Origin: Batkoa obscura
Taxonomy: Eukaryota > Entomophthoromycota > Entomophthoromycetes > Entomophthorales > Batkoaceae
DNA length: 64,000 nt
Assembly (NCBI GenBank): GCA_030770535.1
Contig: JASVEC010000005.1
Coordinates: forward strand, 992,001 to 1,056,000
Direction: 5' to 3'
Shown here piece after piece: positions 1 through 11,021 of the stretch; within the stretch, counting starts at the first letter, position 1, and every line of letters begins with the position of its first letter. The notes below the pieces were generated by a model. That model searched no databases. It was not told the origin of the DNA and worked only from the letters and a program-made list of their open reading frames with translations. The translations under genes were made by a program, and so were the position numbers.

Positions 1-630
1 TTCTTTTTTATGATTTTAAACTTCAATAAAACAAAAATACAATGAAGTATTACACTAGTTTTAATGCTAATTTGTAGTTTTATATCAATTATTTATTAAA
101 TGAATCACAATATTCCAAAAATAGAATACTAAATAGAATGATTGCGCTATTGAGTTTATATTATCTTTTGATCTTGAATTATATCATTATTTTTAATTGT
201 ATCCAAACATTGATTTAAATATTAAAAATTTAAGTTCATATTCCAATACATTAATAAAGTTATTTTATTTATATTTTAATTACGTAAATCAAGTGTAAGA
301 AATGAATCCCTTTAAATACTCAAAAGCTTTCTGCCCTCATAACGGTTTGGGCATAAGTTAATAGAAGATCTGCATATTTAATTAACGCAAACTTCCAAGT
401 TTAGTGAAAATAGCCAAATAAATTGAGCTTAAAATAAGCAAATAAGAGCAACTAAAAATGGAAAAAATTAAGCTTATTGGCTGATTGAACAAAATAGGAA
501 AACAATTTTTCACATGTAAACTCCCTAACCTTTATAGCCAATAGAGTATCAAGTACCTTTAACTTGACCTCATGACTAAAGTTAGAGCCTGATATTTAAA
601 CAAACCAATTTACTCGAATTTTTATTTTTA
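1..630. other. Intergenic, no gene seen
   Basis: AT-rich sequence with stops in all frames. I find no family homology, tRNA or MITE copy. The right part is the presumed promoter of the PEX22-like gene. Confidence 0.5.
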
Positions 631-1370
631 ATGTTTTCATTTTCAAAATACCAAATTGTAAAATTAATAAAAAAATACCCAACGCAAATAATATTTATAA
701 TTGCATTATCAATATTAGCATGGTATTACAAATTTAAGTATCATTCGTCTTGGCTTGGTTTAGTTGTAAGGATAATAATTGGATGAAATATTATATTGTG
801 CTAAAATATTTACTTTAGTTTAAACCAAAAAAAGCTATATTACCCAAAAGGTCGCGCAAAAAGAAGGTTCTTTCGATATCGTTAGATAAGGTAAACATTA
901 AAGCGATAGTACAAAATTGGTTTTAACATTATTTACAGATTGTGCTTTGGAACCCATCAAAAGATCCATCCGTTCCTAATTACGCTTTTGTTGAATCAAT
1001 TGTCCCAATATTACAAAAGCTATGTGAACAGTATGAATTGTATTTAATTGGGACTGTAGGATCAAAAAAAGAACAAAAACAAATAGAAGAACTTATTTAT
1101 AACTCAGAATTATCAAAGAAACATGGTTTGGATGTAAGAAAGGTTATCTTTTGTGAAACAACTATTGGTAGATCGCATATAGTACGACACATTGAGCCCC
1201 ATATACATGTGGATAGCGAAATGGATGTAATCAGGGGGCTAAGGATGTCCATGTCAAGGTTGATACTCATCTTATCTAAAACGCATGATCCTATTACTAG
1301 CTTAAAGAAGGATCCTTCTTTGCCAAAAAATGTAGAAATTTTCAACAGCTTCCCAGATTCAGCTTTTTAG
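631..1370 (+). CDS. PEX22: PEX22-like peroxisomal membrane protein
   Basis: Three exons: 631-765, 819-890 and 939-1370 (212 codons plus stop), joined in phase by GTAAGG...TTTAG and GTAAAC...TACAG introns. Residues about 18-32 form one hydrophobic segment after a basic start, followed by a short basic linker and a soluble domain. That domain contains IVLWNPSKDP, IVPILQKLCEQYELYLIGTV, KVIFCETTIGRSHIVRHIEP and the end NVEIFNSFPDSAF. This order matches peroxin-22, which anchors the ubiquitin-conjugating enzyme PEX4 at the peroxisomal membrane for recycling of the PEX5 receptor. Family role is established; identity here is by motif recognition. No PEX4 gene lies in the window. The start was chosen because it places the membrane anchor ahead of the conserved domain. 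Confidence 0.8.
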
Positions 1371-1849
1371 TATGACTATTTAACTATAATTAACACCAAA
1401 TTATCACTTCTCCAATCTGGATTTCTTAAAAGTGCTTTCGATTATATGAACTTAAAATAACCCTTTGAATATTAAAAATTTCCTTTGATTTTTAGAATAA
1501 ACCGCTAATAAATTTTTAAAAATTTACATTGTTAGGTATAAAATAATGTCACTTCACTTATTAAGGAGATAAATCGACTAATTGTGAAAAATTCTATGAA
1601 TGTAAAAAGAGATGGTTTTGAAATTTGCTTGTACAAATTATTAATAATTGTATTTTAAATAATATTAATGAAATTGCTCATTTTATTTAAACATTGAATT
1701 TAAAAAAAATTAATGATCAGCTAAAACATGATATCACAGGTCAAAAGTATGATCTTAATTATGAATAACATCTCCATATTATTTTTCGTTTAATTAACAC
1801 ATCGAATAATTGAAATTCAGTAGTACATCTTAATAGTGCTATTATAATA

Positions 1850-1950
1850 TGGAGATGTTTTTTTTGGTTTCATTGTTTTTTCCATTTTTTAAGCGCTATT
1901 CAAGTGGAAAGATTGTTAGTAAAATTCTTAAATACAAAAATACATCCCCA
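1850..1950 (-). mobile_element. MITE copy 1
   Basis: 101 bp element running TGGAGATGTTTTTTTTGG to AAAATACATCCCCA, flanked on both sides by TA. Nearly identical in reverse complement to copy 3 at 2241-2341. Confidence 0.85.
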
Positions 1951-2102
1951 TATGTAGTTAATGTATTTATATAAAATGAAAAATTTGTTAGAATATATTA
2001 ACTTTTCAAAATAACTAAAAAGTATTTATTAATGTTCGCCATTTTTAGTACTTTAAATATATGACCTAAAGGTTTTTGAACCCTTAAATATCGTATTAAA
2101 TA

Positions 2103-2203
2103 TGGTGATGTATTTTTTCGTTTAAGAATTTTACTAACAATCTTTCCGCTCAAATAATGTTTAAAAAATGGAAAAAGTGATGAAGCCAAAAAAAACATCC
2201 TCA
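2103..2203 (+). mobile_element. MITE copy 2
   Basis: 101 bp copy, TGGTGATGTATTTTTTCG at the left end and AAAAACATCCTCA at the right end, flanked by TA on both sides. More diverged from copies 1 and 3. Confidence 0.85.
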
Positions 2204-2240
2204 TATGCTCAAACTATACACGCCTACCATAAAAAACAAA

Positions 2241-2341
2241 TGGGGATGTATTTTTGTATTTAAGAATTTTACTAACAATCTTTCCACTTGAATAGCGCTT
2301 AAAAAATGGAAAAAATAATGAAACCAAAAAAAACACCCCCA
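2241..2341 (+). mobile_element. MITE copy 3
   Basis: 101 bp copy with near-consensus ends TGGGGATGTATTTTTG and AAAAACACCCCCA. Flanks are AA on both sides, so either the target differed or the TA has mutated. Confidence 0.85.
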
Positions 2342-2726
2342 AATGTTACTAATAAAATAGATTTCAACAAAAGTTATCGAATTTTATAAAAATAAGGTCA
2401 AAAAAGTCCTCAATGAGAATATTCACTCAAAATTTACATGTCATCCTCGTATAAATATCATGCTAATTTCCTCGGTGCAGTTTCAATTTTGACAGGTGTT
2501 TCTATAATTGGATCTAGGGACAATAATATAGACGAAAGATCAGTATATACGTTGTGTAAATTTTAAAAATAGTTTATAGTTGACTTACAAGATTAACTTA
2601 TTTTGAACCACATTAACTTACGAATATTAACATATTTGGAAAATACAATTCCTCCATGAATGTTCTTTAATCTATTATTAAATCCACAAGTTAGTTAATA
2701 AAATCTATCTTTATAGTTTGTTTAAA

Positions 2727-3650
2727 ATGAAAGTTAGCAGTGCTACAATCGGGCTTTTAGCGTTATGCAATTTATTACAGGCTAAGATTGCAAAACCAAA
2801 ATTACAACCAAGTTATAACATGACCACTGATAATGAGCTTTCAGATAAATCATTAAAGCAAGACGATGCTAGAATTATTGGCGGTATTGAAGTTGTTAAA
2901 AACAAGTTTCCTTGGATGGTTTCGATTTCAAATTCTAAAAGGGAACACTTTTGTGGTGGTACACTAATAGCCTCTGACATTGTTTTATCTGCTGGCCATT
3001 GTTTAAGTTTAAACGAAGTTTGTACCCAAGATGTTATTGTTCGAGTAGGCTATACTAATATAAGTAGTAAAACTAAAGACCAAGGTGAAGACTTTAAAAT
3101 TATTCGAAGAATCCTTCATACTGATTATGCTTATACCCCCTCTATGATTTATTCAGACCTTCTTATCCTTAAGCTAGATAGAGAAACAAAAGTAAAAGAG
3201 TTTCCTAGTTTTGCTACGGATAAAATAGATAACATGGATAGTACTCAGTTATTCGCGATGGGATGGGGCAGAACTGATCCAAAGAATGAGTTTTCAATTT
3301 CAGATAAACTTATGCAGGTTGAATTGCCACTTGTGACAGCCAAAAAATGCGAGTCAATGGTCAAAAATATATACAGTGATTTTCAATCTTCAATTATGCT
3401 TTGTGCTGGTGGATCTAAAGAAAAATCACAAGGTAAGTTATATGCTACTTGGTCTATTTAAATGATACTAATATTATTAGATGCATGTAAGGGGGACAGT
3501 GGAGGTCCTTTGATAGGCTATGATGAGAATAATTCACCAGTTCTTTATGGAATTACTTCTTTTGGTAGAGAATGCGGTAAAAAAGGGGTACCTGGTTTAT
3601 TTACTAGGATATCTGCCTATAAGGAATTTATCGATTGGAATATGTTTTAA
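2727..3650 (+). CDS. Secreted trypsin-like serine protease (S1 family)
   Basis: Two exons, 2727-3432 and 3481-3650, split by a 48-base GTAAGT...TATTAG intron; 291 residues. The N-terminus [20 protein letters not shown] is a signal peptide, followed by a propeptide of about 30 residues and the activation site DARIIGG. Catalytic His is in LSAGHC, Asp in YSDLLILKL, and Ser in [10 protein letters not shown], which the splice restores. Asp six residues before the catalytic Ser predicts cleavage after Lys/Arg. The end [18 protein letters not shown] is the usual trypsin C-terminus. Expected role: an extracellular endopeptidase for nutrition or host protein breakdown. Such proteases are common in entomophthoralean fungi; the lifestyle link is inference. 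The ATG was preferred because it begins the signal peptide. Confidence 0.92.
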
Positions 3651-4235
3651 TAAATAATTAGTTTTAGTCTAGCTTTTTTGAAGTAAAATATCAAAGCTTT
3701 TATAAAATGTGTGCTTTTTATTATTCTAAAATATGTAATATTTAAATATATAGTTTTCAATTTCTTTATTCTAAACACAAAAAACACAAATGAAATTAAC
3801 AATTCTTTCTACATTATACTGATTCATTTTTTAACACGATTGTATACTCTACCCATTTCCATAATAACAAATCTTAATACTTGGCACTCATCTTTATCAT
3901 CTTTATTTCAAAATTCTAATCTTAAACTAGTTTTCCCTTTATCCTCACTTTAATGTCTTTGATTCTGATTAACCTTTAAATTTAAATCACACTTATACCT
4001 AGCATAGTTTTTGTTTCTAGATACTTTCCCTTCCAATTAATTAGTATATTGTATAGATTTAATTACACAAAAAAGATATTGATAAAACATTGAGATTTAA
4101 GTTTTAAAATAAATTGGCCTAAATTAATCCTATAAAGTTAGTAAAGTAGAAAATTCATTTTAAAATCAATGTAAATCGAACTATTTACCAGCAACTAAAA
4201 TCTATAATAATAACTCAACAAATTCTTTAATAAAT
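3651..4235. other. Convergent intergenic region
   Basis: Lies between the 3' ends of the trypsin gene (plus) and the complex I B22 gene (minus). One open frame near 3711-3953 has no homology or convincing composition; I see no gene. Confidence 0.5.
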
Positions 4236-4609
4236 TTATTCCTCTTTATAAGTACTCTTAAAAAACTAAAAAACATTATTATTAATTTATCTAAATTACA
4301 ATCATTGAAACTTACAATAGGCTTTTGTACCCCAAATCTTTCCCATTTAGTGCCTTCTGGGGCAGTAATCCAAATATGGGGATCTGGATGAGAACGTTCT
4401 TCTAATTCAGCTTCTGTTTTTTGAATCAAAGTGCGAATGTCTTTAGGAGCACTTACTCCACGATTAGCTTCAAAGCGAGAACGGATGTTTAATGCTTCCT
4501 TACGCCATACATCTCGGGTAACATGCCAATCTAAAGCTAATTTAAGGGAACGCTTATAAAGACGTTGTATATATTGAGTGTGTGTTAATTTTGGTAATGT
4601 GTAACCCAT
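4236..4609 (-). CDS. NDUFB9: NADH dehydrogenase 1 beta subunit 9 (B22), LYR protein
   Basis: Two exons on the minus strand, 4609-4316 and 4265-4236, separated by a 50-base GTAAGT...TTTTAG intron; 107 residues. Visible family features are the LYR-type N-terminus (HTQYIQRLYKRSLKLALDW), RDVWRKEALNIRSRFEANRG, and WITAPEGTKWERFG near the end, typical of the B22 accessory subunit of mitochondrial complex I. LYR subunits bind the mitochondrial acyl carrier protein and sit in the membrane-arm assembly. The final short exon (FFKSTYKEE) is inferred from splice motifs only; without splicing the frame reads on to 4202 with a hydrophobic tail unlike the family. The start is the ATG before GYTLPKL. Confidence 0.85.
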
Positions 4610-5627
4610 CTTTAAAATATTGTAGTTTGTCAAATATTCATTTATCTTATCTCATCTACAAAAATATAATGATTGGGTTTGATTGGCTAGCATTAATTAC
4701 AGTTCCGATGTTAGGTTCATTTAAAAAATTTGGGATTTTTATTAAAATTTAGAAATAATAATCTAAATATTATAAAAAGTAAACATAATAAGCCAAAAAG
4801 GCCATAGATAAGCTAAAACCATTCCAATGCTAACGATGTTTTATAAAAAGTATGAGTGATAAATAATAGTTAATCAGTATCAAATGAAACGAATTAACTT
4901 TATAAATTTAAGTCATTTTATTATTTTTAGTAGAAATAGAAATAAAATAAAATTTATTAGATTTAAAATTTAAAAAAATCATGACTTTTAATTAAAAAGC
5001 AGTGACAAATAATTTAAAAGTTTTCGTTAAAACAGTATGTTGTTTTATTAATTTATTGTACAGTTTTACTATCTGCTATATTTATTTGTACTAAATAACC
5101 ACTGCTATTTAATTAAACTCAATAATGCAATTCAGTAAAATTAAACAATTTAACATAAACAATCACAGTCTTAAGAATTGTCTGAAACGTAAATCCTATT
5201 TAAATTGCATTAGCTAATAGAAAAATAAAAAAAACCAAATAGAAAACAAAAGTAATGAAAATATCATTGTTTTATTATTATGATATATTATTTATTGTAT
5301 ATTACCATTGTTCATTGATTATTAAATATTTTATTATATCAATGAAAAAGTCACTTTGTTAATAAAGAATTTGCCCAAGAATAAAACCAAAAACAATTAG
5401 TGGCTTATGATTTAAATAAGAATAAATAGAGGATATTAAGTCAAACTTAGGCTACGTCATAGATTCTAACTATTAATAAATAACAAGGAAATAAATGGTT
5501 ATAACAATAAGAACCAATCATACTTAATGAAATGTCATCAAATCTATCCTAGTAATACTACCCAAAAAGCAATATAAAAAGGTAAAAACTCCGTACATTT
5601 CATTATTTTTTATTATTTCTATCAAAC
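4610..5627. promoter_or_regulatory. Divergent promoter region of NDUFB9 and the MIR protein
   Basis: About 1 kb with no coding signal. It separates two divergently transcribed genes and must hold both promoters. A clear TATA motif is annotated separately at 5573. Confidence 0.5.
5573..5580 (+). promoter_or_regulatory. TATA box of the MIR-domain gene
   Basis: TATAAAAA about 50 bases upstream of the ATG at 5628, in an otherwise unstructured promoter. It fits the strong codon bias of the gene it precedes. Confidence 0.55.
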
Positions 5628-6185
5628 ATGCCTTTCCCAGTTTTTAATCACATTGGTGACGACCACAATGTCCACATCGGCTCTAAAATCTGCTTACGCC
5701 ATTTAGAAACTGGTTATTACATTCGTTCCTCATCTCAAAATTACCAAGGTGGCTCCAGTCAACAAATTGTCCATGCTGCTTCTCAAAATGCTGAACATGA
5801 AGATTGGTGGCAAGTAGTTACCCCTTACGGTCAAGATATCCCACACGGTAATCGTATACCTTATGGTTCAAAAGTACGTATCTACCACATGGCTACCTTC
5901 AAGTGGTTACATTCTCATAATGTACGTTCCCCATCTTCAGGTCAAAATGAAGTTTCTTGCTTCGGTAATGATAACGCTTCTGATAATAACGATAACTGGA
6001 TTGTCGAAAAACAAGACGGTTCCGGTGGTGACTGGCACGCCAATGATCGTTTTGTTTTACGTCATGAAGGTACTGGTGCTTATCTCCACTCCCATAACGT
6101 TAAATTCAATAACTCCAATGAAGTCACTGCCTTTTCAGGTGATCGTAATGACCCTAACAATGTTTTTGGTACTCGTTTTGGTTAA
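5628..6185 (+). CDS. Cytosolic MIR-domain (SDF2-like) protein
   Basis: Single-exon 185-residue protein made of MIR-type beta-trefoil repeats. Repeat hallmarks are ICLRHLETGYYIRSS (residues about 20-34), VRIYHMATFKWLHSHNV (about 84-100) and FVLRHEGTGAYLHSHNV (about 141-157), with WWQVVTP and DNWIVEK between them. MIR domains occur in protein O-mannosyltransferases, IP3/ryanodine receptors and SDF2 proteins. Unlike SDF2, this protein starts directly with MPFPVFNHIGDDHNVHIGSK, has no signal peptide and no ER-retention tail, so it is predicted cytosolic. Codon use is much richer in C/G-ending codons than its neighbours, suggesting high expression. Function is unknown; a lectin-like or stress role is speculation. 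Confidence 0.85.
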   Translation: MPFPVFNHIGDDHNVHIGSKICLRHLETGYYIRSSSQNYQGGSSQQIVHAASQNAEHEDWWQVVTPYGQDIPHGNRIPYGSKVRIYHMATFKWLHSHNVRSPSSGQNEVSCFGNDNASDNNDNWIVEKQDGSGGDWHANDRFVLRHEGTGAYLHSHNVKFNNSNEVTAFSGDRNDPNNVFGTRFG

Positions 6186-6660
6186 ATTAAAAATCTTTTA
6201 AGTTATTCAGCAATTATTATTTTTATTTCTATTTCAAATTTTATGAAAAGTAGTTATACTTTGATTTTATTATGATCAATTTTTATGGCACAGGTATGTC
6301 TTTTTTGATTTCATTTATTGTCTGTTTTTTGCATCAAAAAGATAAACAGTTTATTAGCTATATTCTTAAACCAAAAAGAAATTACCATGCTTACAACTAT
6401 CTATTCTTGAAGTTATAATAATATCCAAATAAGTAGCCTTTAAAAAAATAGAAAAAAGAATATAATAAAACACAAAATATATGACTCAATAAGCACTTAA
6501 TATTTCGTCTTTCAAGATTATAAAAAGATATAACTCATTAATAGTTTTTAAATAATATAAAAAAATTAAAAATACAAAAACTACTTTATATATATTTTAA
6601 AACGAATTAATAGAAAGAGACTTAAATTAAAAATATTAAATAATGGTTCTGGGGACAAGA
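6186..6660. other. Convergent intergenic region
   Basis: Between the 3' ends of the MIR gene and the mitochondrial kinase gene. No gene, tRNA or repeat family seen. Confidence 0.5.
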
Positions 6661-8103
6661 TCATTTTGCAACAGCGGCAACAAGAGTTTGGGTAGGATAA
6701 TGTTGATCTAACATAGGGGGATCAAAAGCAAGGTGTTCTTTGGCACCAATTCTCGAATTAGGAAATCTTAAATAAACGTCAGTACCCAACCCTGGCAAAG
6801 TATTAATGTTTAAATTTCCGCCCCAATATTGCATAGTGATGCGCGACACTGGTAATCCCATTCCTAACTTACTGAAACATGTCTTTGAAAATTGAGTTGC
6901 TAAATTATTTTGTTGAAGTTCTTCTTCATTTAATTTATGTGTGATTGGTAAATCCATATCTACTTTAGCCGTTAATTTGGGGAACTCTCCAAGGGCATTT
7001 CTTCTCTCTTGATCACATCTTGAAAATGAAAACAAAGATGAAAGGTAATTTAAGGGAATACCGCCTCCTAAATCGGATATTCTTATGGCAACTTCTTCTG
7101 ATCCTTCTGCAATAGCTACTTGAATTGGTGGTGCTCTATAAGAGCTATCTGGTGTAGATAAAGCATGGCTGATAGTTGCTTTATATGCATTTTTCAATAC
7201 TTCAAACAATACATATTCTATATGGTCTTGTACAAATGGGAATCCAGCTTTTGTTTCATTGTTTATAATAAGTTGTGGTATAACTTCCTTAGGTAGCACT
7301 TTGCCTCCACTTGAGCAAGTAAAAGAATCAACAACGTTTTTCAATGCCAATTTAGAGCATTTTCTTATAGTAGATAAAGAATTACAATTTATAGAAACAA
7401 TACCTACCTTAGAGTCATCAATTAATTCTTTCTGAAACTGACTTGTTAAAGCAATATGTTGCTCAGCAACCACACGTCTAGCAATTCTAGAAGTTAAAGC
7501 TTTATGCATAAAACCATCGATACGCTCAGGAGGTAAATATGGAGAACATTCAGCCATACCAAGGGATAGTTTTGAAATAACAACCAAGTGCTCTTTAAGT
7601 AAACCATTTAAAATTTTACAAAACTCTATATTTTTATCTAAAGTATCAATATTTCTTATCTTTTTTAATTGATCAAAGGCTTCCCAATAAAGTTGATACG
7701 CTTCTTGAATATATGGATTGATACCTACTTTAAATGGTAGGTTTTGAAAATCTTTGATACGATGTGCTATACGTACTGGTAGTTCCGTTCTTACATAATT
7801 AGCTGAAGTTAACAAACGCTCTTCATTTAAGTTCCTTCCAAAAAATATAAGTTGTCTTAAGGTTAGCTTCTTAATCTCTTTTCCTGTGTAAGTATCTAAA
7901 ACTTGGTTAATATAAAATCCGTGCTCATTATAGCTTAATTTTGAGCAAGTAGAGAATTGATTAAGCCTCATATATTTGTTGCAATAGTTCCATTTTGATG
8001 GAGGCTTTGTTAGAAGACCTGGTAGACTTGAACTCTTTTTTACTAAAATACAAATTAATGTTATTGCTATTATATCTATATAAAACTTATTACCTAAATA
8101 CAT
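6661..8103 (-). CDS. Mitochondrial pyruvate (or branched-chain) dehydrogenase kinase
   Basis: Up to 480 residues on the minus strand. The N-terminal four-helix domain (MRLNQFS...KLTLRQLIFFGRN, LLTSANYVRTELPVRIAHRI, PYIQEAYQLYWEAF) is followed by a GHKL ATP-binding domain: N-box VLFEVLKNAYKATISHA, G1 box ISDLGGGIPL, G2 box GMGLPVSRITMQYWGG. This is the PDK/BCKDK family, which phosphorylates and switches off pyruvate or branched-chain 2-oxoacid dehydrogenase in the matrix. The N-terminus is uncertain. Read straight through, it starts with a hydrophobic stretch. A 51-base GTAATA...TTTTAG intron at 8043-8093 would give a start MYLVKKSSSLPGLLTKPPSK, a more typical mitochondrial presequence of ordinary intron length. 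I favour the spliced form. Choice between pyruvate and branched-chain substrate is not decidable here. Confidence 0.9.
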   Translation of the reverse strand: MYLGNKFYIDIIAITLICILVKKSSSLPGLLTKPPSKWNYCNKYMRLNQFSTCSKLSYNEHGFYINQVLDTYTGKEIKKLTLRQLIFFGRNLNEERLLTSANYVRTELPVRIAHRIKDFQNLPFKVGINPYIQEAYQLYWEAFDQLKKIRNIDTLDKNIEFCKILNGLLKEHLVVISKLSLGMAECSPYLPPERIDGFMHKALTSRIARRVVAEQHIALTSQFQKELIDDSKVGIVSINCNSLSTIRKCSKLALKNVVDSFTCSSGGKVLPKEVIPQLIINNETKAGFPFVQDHIEYVLFEVLKNAYKATISHALSTPDSSYRAPPIQVAIAEGSEEVAIRISDLGGGIPLNYLSSLFSFSRCDQERRNALGEFPKLTAKVDMDLPITHKLNEEELQQNNLATQFSKTCFSKLGMGLPVSRITMQYWGGNLNINTLPGLGTDVYLRFPNSRIGAKEHLAFDPPMLDQHYPTQTLVAAVAK

Positions 8104-8695
8104 TTTATTTATTAAAAAAGATCAAAACCTTATTAATTTTTTATTTTATTTATTTTGAAATCTTTGATTTTCATATTCATAAAATGAACTTAGCTTATCG
8201 CTTAGTTTAATTGGATAATGGAAAATTAGTGGAAGTTAGTCATTAAAATAGGGGTGAAAAAAGGCTTATTGTAGTCCAATTAGTGAGAAAATTGTTAGCA
8301 TTTTAAAACTATAGAGTATATTTTATTGGCGGAATATCGAATATTAAATGCGATTATTTAATAAAATTAATCAATGTATGTTTCAAAGATAACATATTTT
8401 AAATTAATGGAGTTAATATGCTATTTTATGAAATAATATTAATTGAAATAAAATTTATTAAAATTTATAAAACCATGTTTATATCATTAATTTGATTATT
8501 GATATTTTTTATTTATGCTTATAAAACAATATCAAGCTAATATCTATATTACGTAATATTATTTAATACAATTCTCGTAAATCAAGCTCATTTTTATAGC
8601 ATCAATTACTAAAAGATTAAATTAAAGATTAAATAATAGAAGGAAAAAAAGCAAAAGTTAGAAATTTATTAATAGTAAAATTATTCCTCATCATC
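8104..8695. other. Intergenic, tandem minus-strand genes
   Basis: Lies downstream of NAP1 and upstream of the mitochondrial kinase. Apart from an early stretch open on the plus strand with no homology, it is AT-rich and featureless. Confidence 0.5.
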
Positions 8696-10335
8696 TTAAT
8701 CAAACTTCAAATCATCCTCATCTTCTTCATCTTCGTCATCATCTTCGTCATCGTCATCATAATACTGAACATCATTTGAATAATCATAAGCTAATGCTTT
8801 ACCTGTGAACCAGTCAATAGCATGGGGTATGATCTTTACTTTAAATTCTTCTCCTAAAGCATAGTCTGCTTCCATAGCTTGTTGGAAGGCATTTTCTTGT
8901 TCCTCAAAGTCTTCATGCTCTGGGTTAGGTTGTGGAATTTGACTGAAAAATGTAAAAAAGGAATCCCTTGGAATTTCTTTTTGAATTATTCTGGTTTCAT
9001 GGGTTACTATAATAGTTGTAAATATTAGTTATTAATTATATATTAAAACAAATTACTCTTATTAATTTGTTTCTTTTGTTGTATTTCCATAGTCAAATTC
9101 TTCCCGTTCTTCCACTCTATTTCAGTACTAAATAAAAGTAAAATTAATACTATGCTATTGAAATAAAATAACTAAAATACCCTTCACTACGATCTAATAT
9201 ATACTCTCCAAAATCAGTCGAAGGTGTATAATAGTACGTTTTTGTAAGTGTACGATTCTTGAAATATTCATTTTCATCAAAATGGAAATCAATAGCAAAT
9301 GCCTAACAGTGAATAATTAGTATAATTATTACAATAATTTAATAAAACCTACTTCATCGCTTTCCAAAAATCTATATTCAATATTAACTAACTTTTTAAG
9401 GACTTTTTCATCATCATCATTAATAATATCTGCTACTCCTGGGTGATTTTTTAATGCAGTAAGCCAGAATTCAGGTATACCTATTTGATACTAACATTAG
9501 CATTAACTATACAAGCGTGTTAATATAATATACCATCCACAACTTCATTTGATTTTGGAGTACTGTCTAATGGTTCTCCCTATTATTGTATTTAACTTTA
9601 AGTCTTATTAATTCAAAGTTAATTTACTTCTTCTTGTTCTTCTTCCTCTCTTATTTTTTTACCAGTTTCAATATCTTCACTATTGGGTTCTTTATCACCA
9701 CTAATAACTTTAGTACGCTAAATTGTTAAATCATTGATTCGTTAACTATAATAAATTAAACTTACTTCTTCAAATAATGGTTGATAAAGTTTTAAAAATT
9801 CTTTCTCTAAATCAAATACTTTTTTATTGAATTGGGCTTCTAACTCGGCCTGTTTGAGCTAAAATAAATATAAGTAATCAGGTAAACAAACCAGTAATAT
9901 TTATTACTTGTAACCCTTTAAGTCCATTAATACGTGTTTGAACTTCTTCTGGTAATGAATTGACATATCCTGATTTTCTTCCCATTAATGAACCTAATCT
10001 TCCCTAAATATTTATTAATATTAATTCACCAAAACTAATATTAATTTTACTTGAATCATTTCTACTAAAGCTGCGTTTGGAAACCCAGCACCTCCTTGCT
10101 CTAAATTCAATACTATAAAATATCTATAAATATTCATATTTTCAATTTAAGAACTGTTTATTTACCTTCGTCTTCCTCCATAGTTGGTAAATTAGGAGCC
10201 ATAGAAGAAGAGATGGGGGCAGCACTTAAAGGGGTGTTGTTTGGGGTTGGAGCAGCCATATTTTTTCTACCTTTACCTAAATTAATAACTAAATCAATTT
10301 TGTTTCTAGTTATATTTATTACCTGAAATGTCCAT
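8696..10335 (-). CDS. NAP1: Nucleosome assembly protein 1
   Basis: Eleven exons on the minus strand: 10335-10323, 10276-10166, 10112-10051, 10003-9908, 9858-9766, 9717-9628, 9579-9534, 9480-9353, 9302-9181, 9127-9057, 9006-8696. They total 381 codons with stop, and every phase agrees. Hallmarks in order: SLPEEVQTRINGLKGLQ, QFNKKVFDLEKEFLKLYQPL, GIPEFWLTALKNHP, RFLESDEAFAIDFHF, TLTKTYYYTP, GTEIEWKNGKNLT, IPRDSFFTFFSQI, DYALGEEFKVKIIPHAIDWF and a C-terminal run of Asp/Glu ending DDLKFD. NAP1 is a histone H2A-H2B chaperone that shuttles between cytoplasm and nucleus; the long helix and acidic tail are its dimerisation and histone-buffering parts. First exon is only 13 bases (MDIS plus one base). 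All introns lie within 45-75 bases. Confidence 0.95.
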
Positions 10336-10922
10336 CTTTATATAAACTTAATCTTTTTTACTACTTGAAAGTATAAAAAGTTTCTTTTATTAATAATATT
10401 TTCACAGTAAATGAGTTACAAACTTTTACTATCCTTAAATATATCCAATGCCTTTTTGCTTTACTTTTTTATTTGACTAATAAACGAAGCTGGAATTAAA
10501 ATTTAAAGCTTCTTATTGGCATACTAAAGCTTAGGCTACTTGAGAATAACTTTTATTACAAATTGCTGGTTGACTTATCTTATATTTAACCAATAATACA
10601 AGCTCAAAATGATTCTATTTATAGAACTTCATTTTTATCAGTATTTTTGCAAATATAACTTGGTATATTTATATTGTAAAATGATAGTACTTTTATTTAT
10701 TTTGTAATAAAAAGTTCAATATTTTATTGATAATATACAGTATCATTTTACAAAAATTATAGCAAACTAATATCCCGTACCTGTGTTTATTATTACTTTA
10801 GCTTTATTTGTTTAATATAATAAATATTTTGTCATTTTGCGTTGTAGAAAGAACTATAAATTGCTTTTTTAATTAAAATTAATTATTTAAAGGTGATTAT
10901 TAAGAATAATGATATTGATATA

Positions 10923-11021
10923 TTAGGATGTGTTTTTTGTTTAGGAATTTCACTAGCAATTTTTCCACTCAAATGGCGCTTAAAAATGTAAAAAGTGATG
11001 AAACCAAAAAAAACACCCTCA
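10923..11021 (+). mobile_element. MITE copy 4
   Basis: 99 bp copy, left end TTAGGATGTGTTTTTTG (diverged), right end AAAAACACCCTCA, flanked by TA on both sides. Confidence 0.8.

Larger units (their letters stand above)
1371..2726. other. Intergenic with three MITE copies
   Basis: No coding homology. The stretch holds three copies of the ~101 bp MITE (listed separately) within about 500 bases; the rest is plain AT-rich sequence ahead of the trypsin gene. Confidence 0.6.

Noticed and set aside
3711-3953. 80-residue plus-strand frame after the trypsin gene
   Set aside because: Hydrophobic chance frame in AT-rich DNA between two convergent genes.
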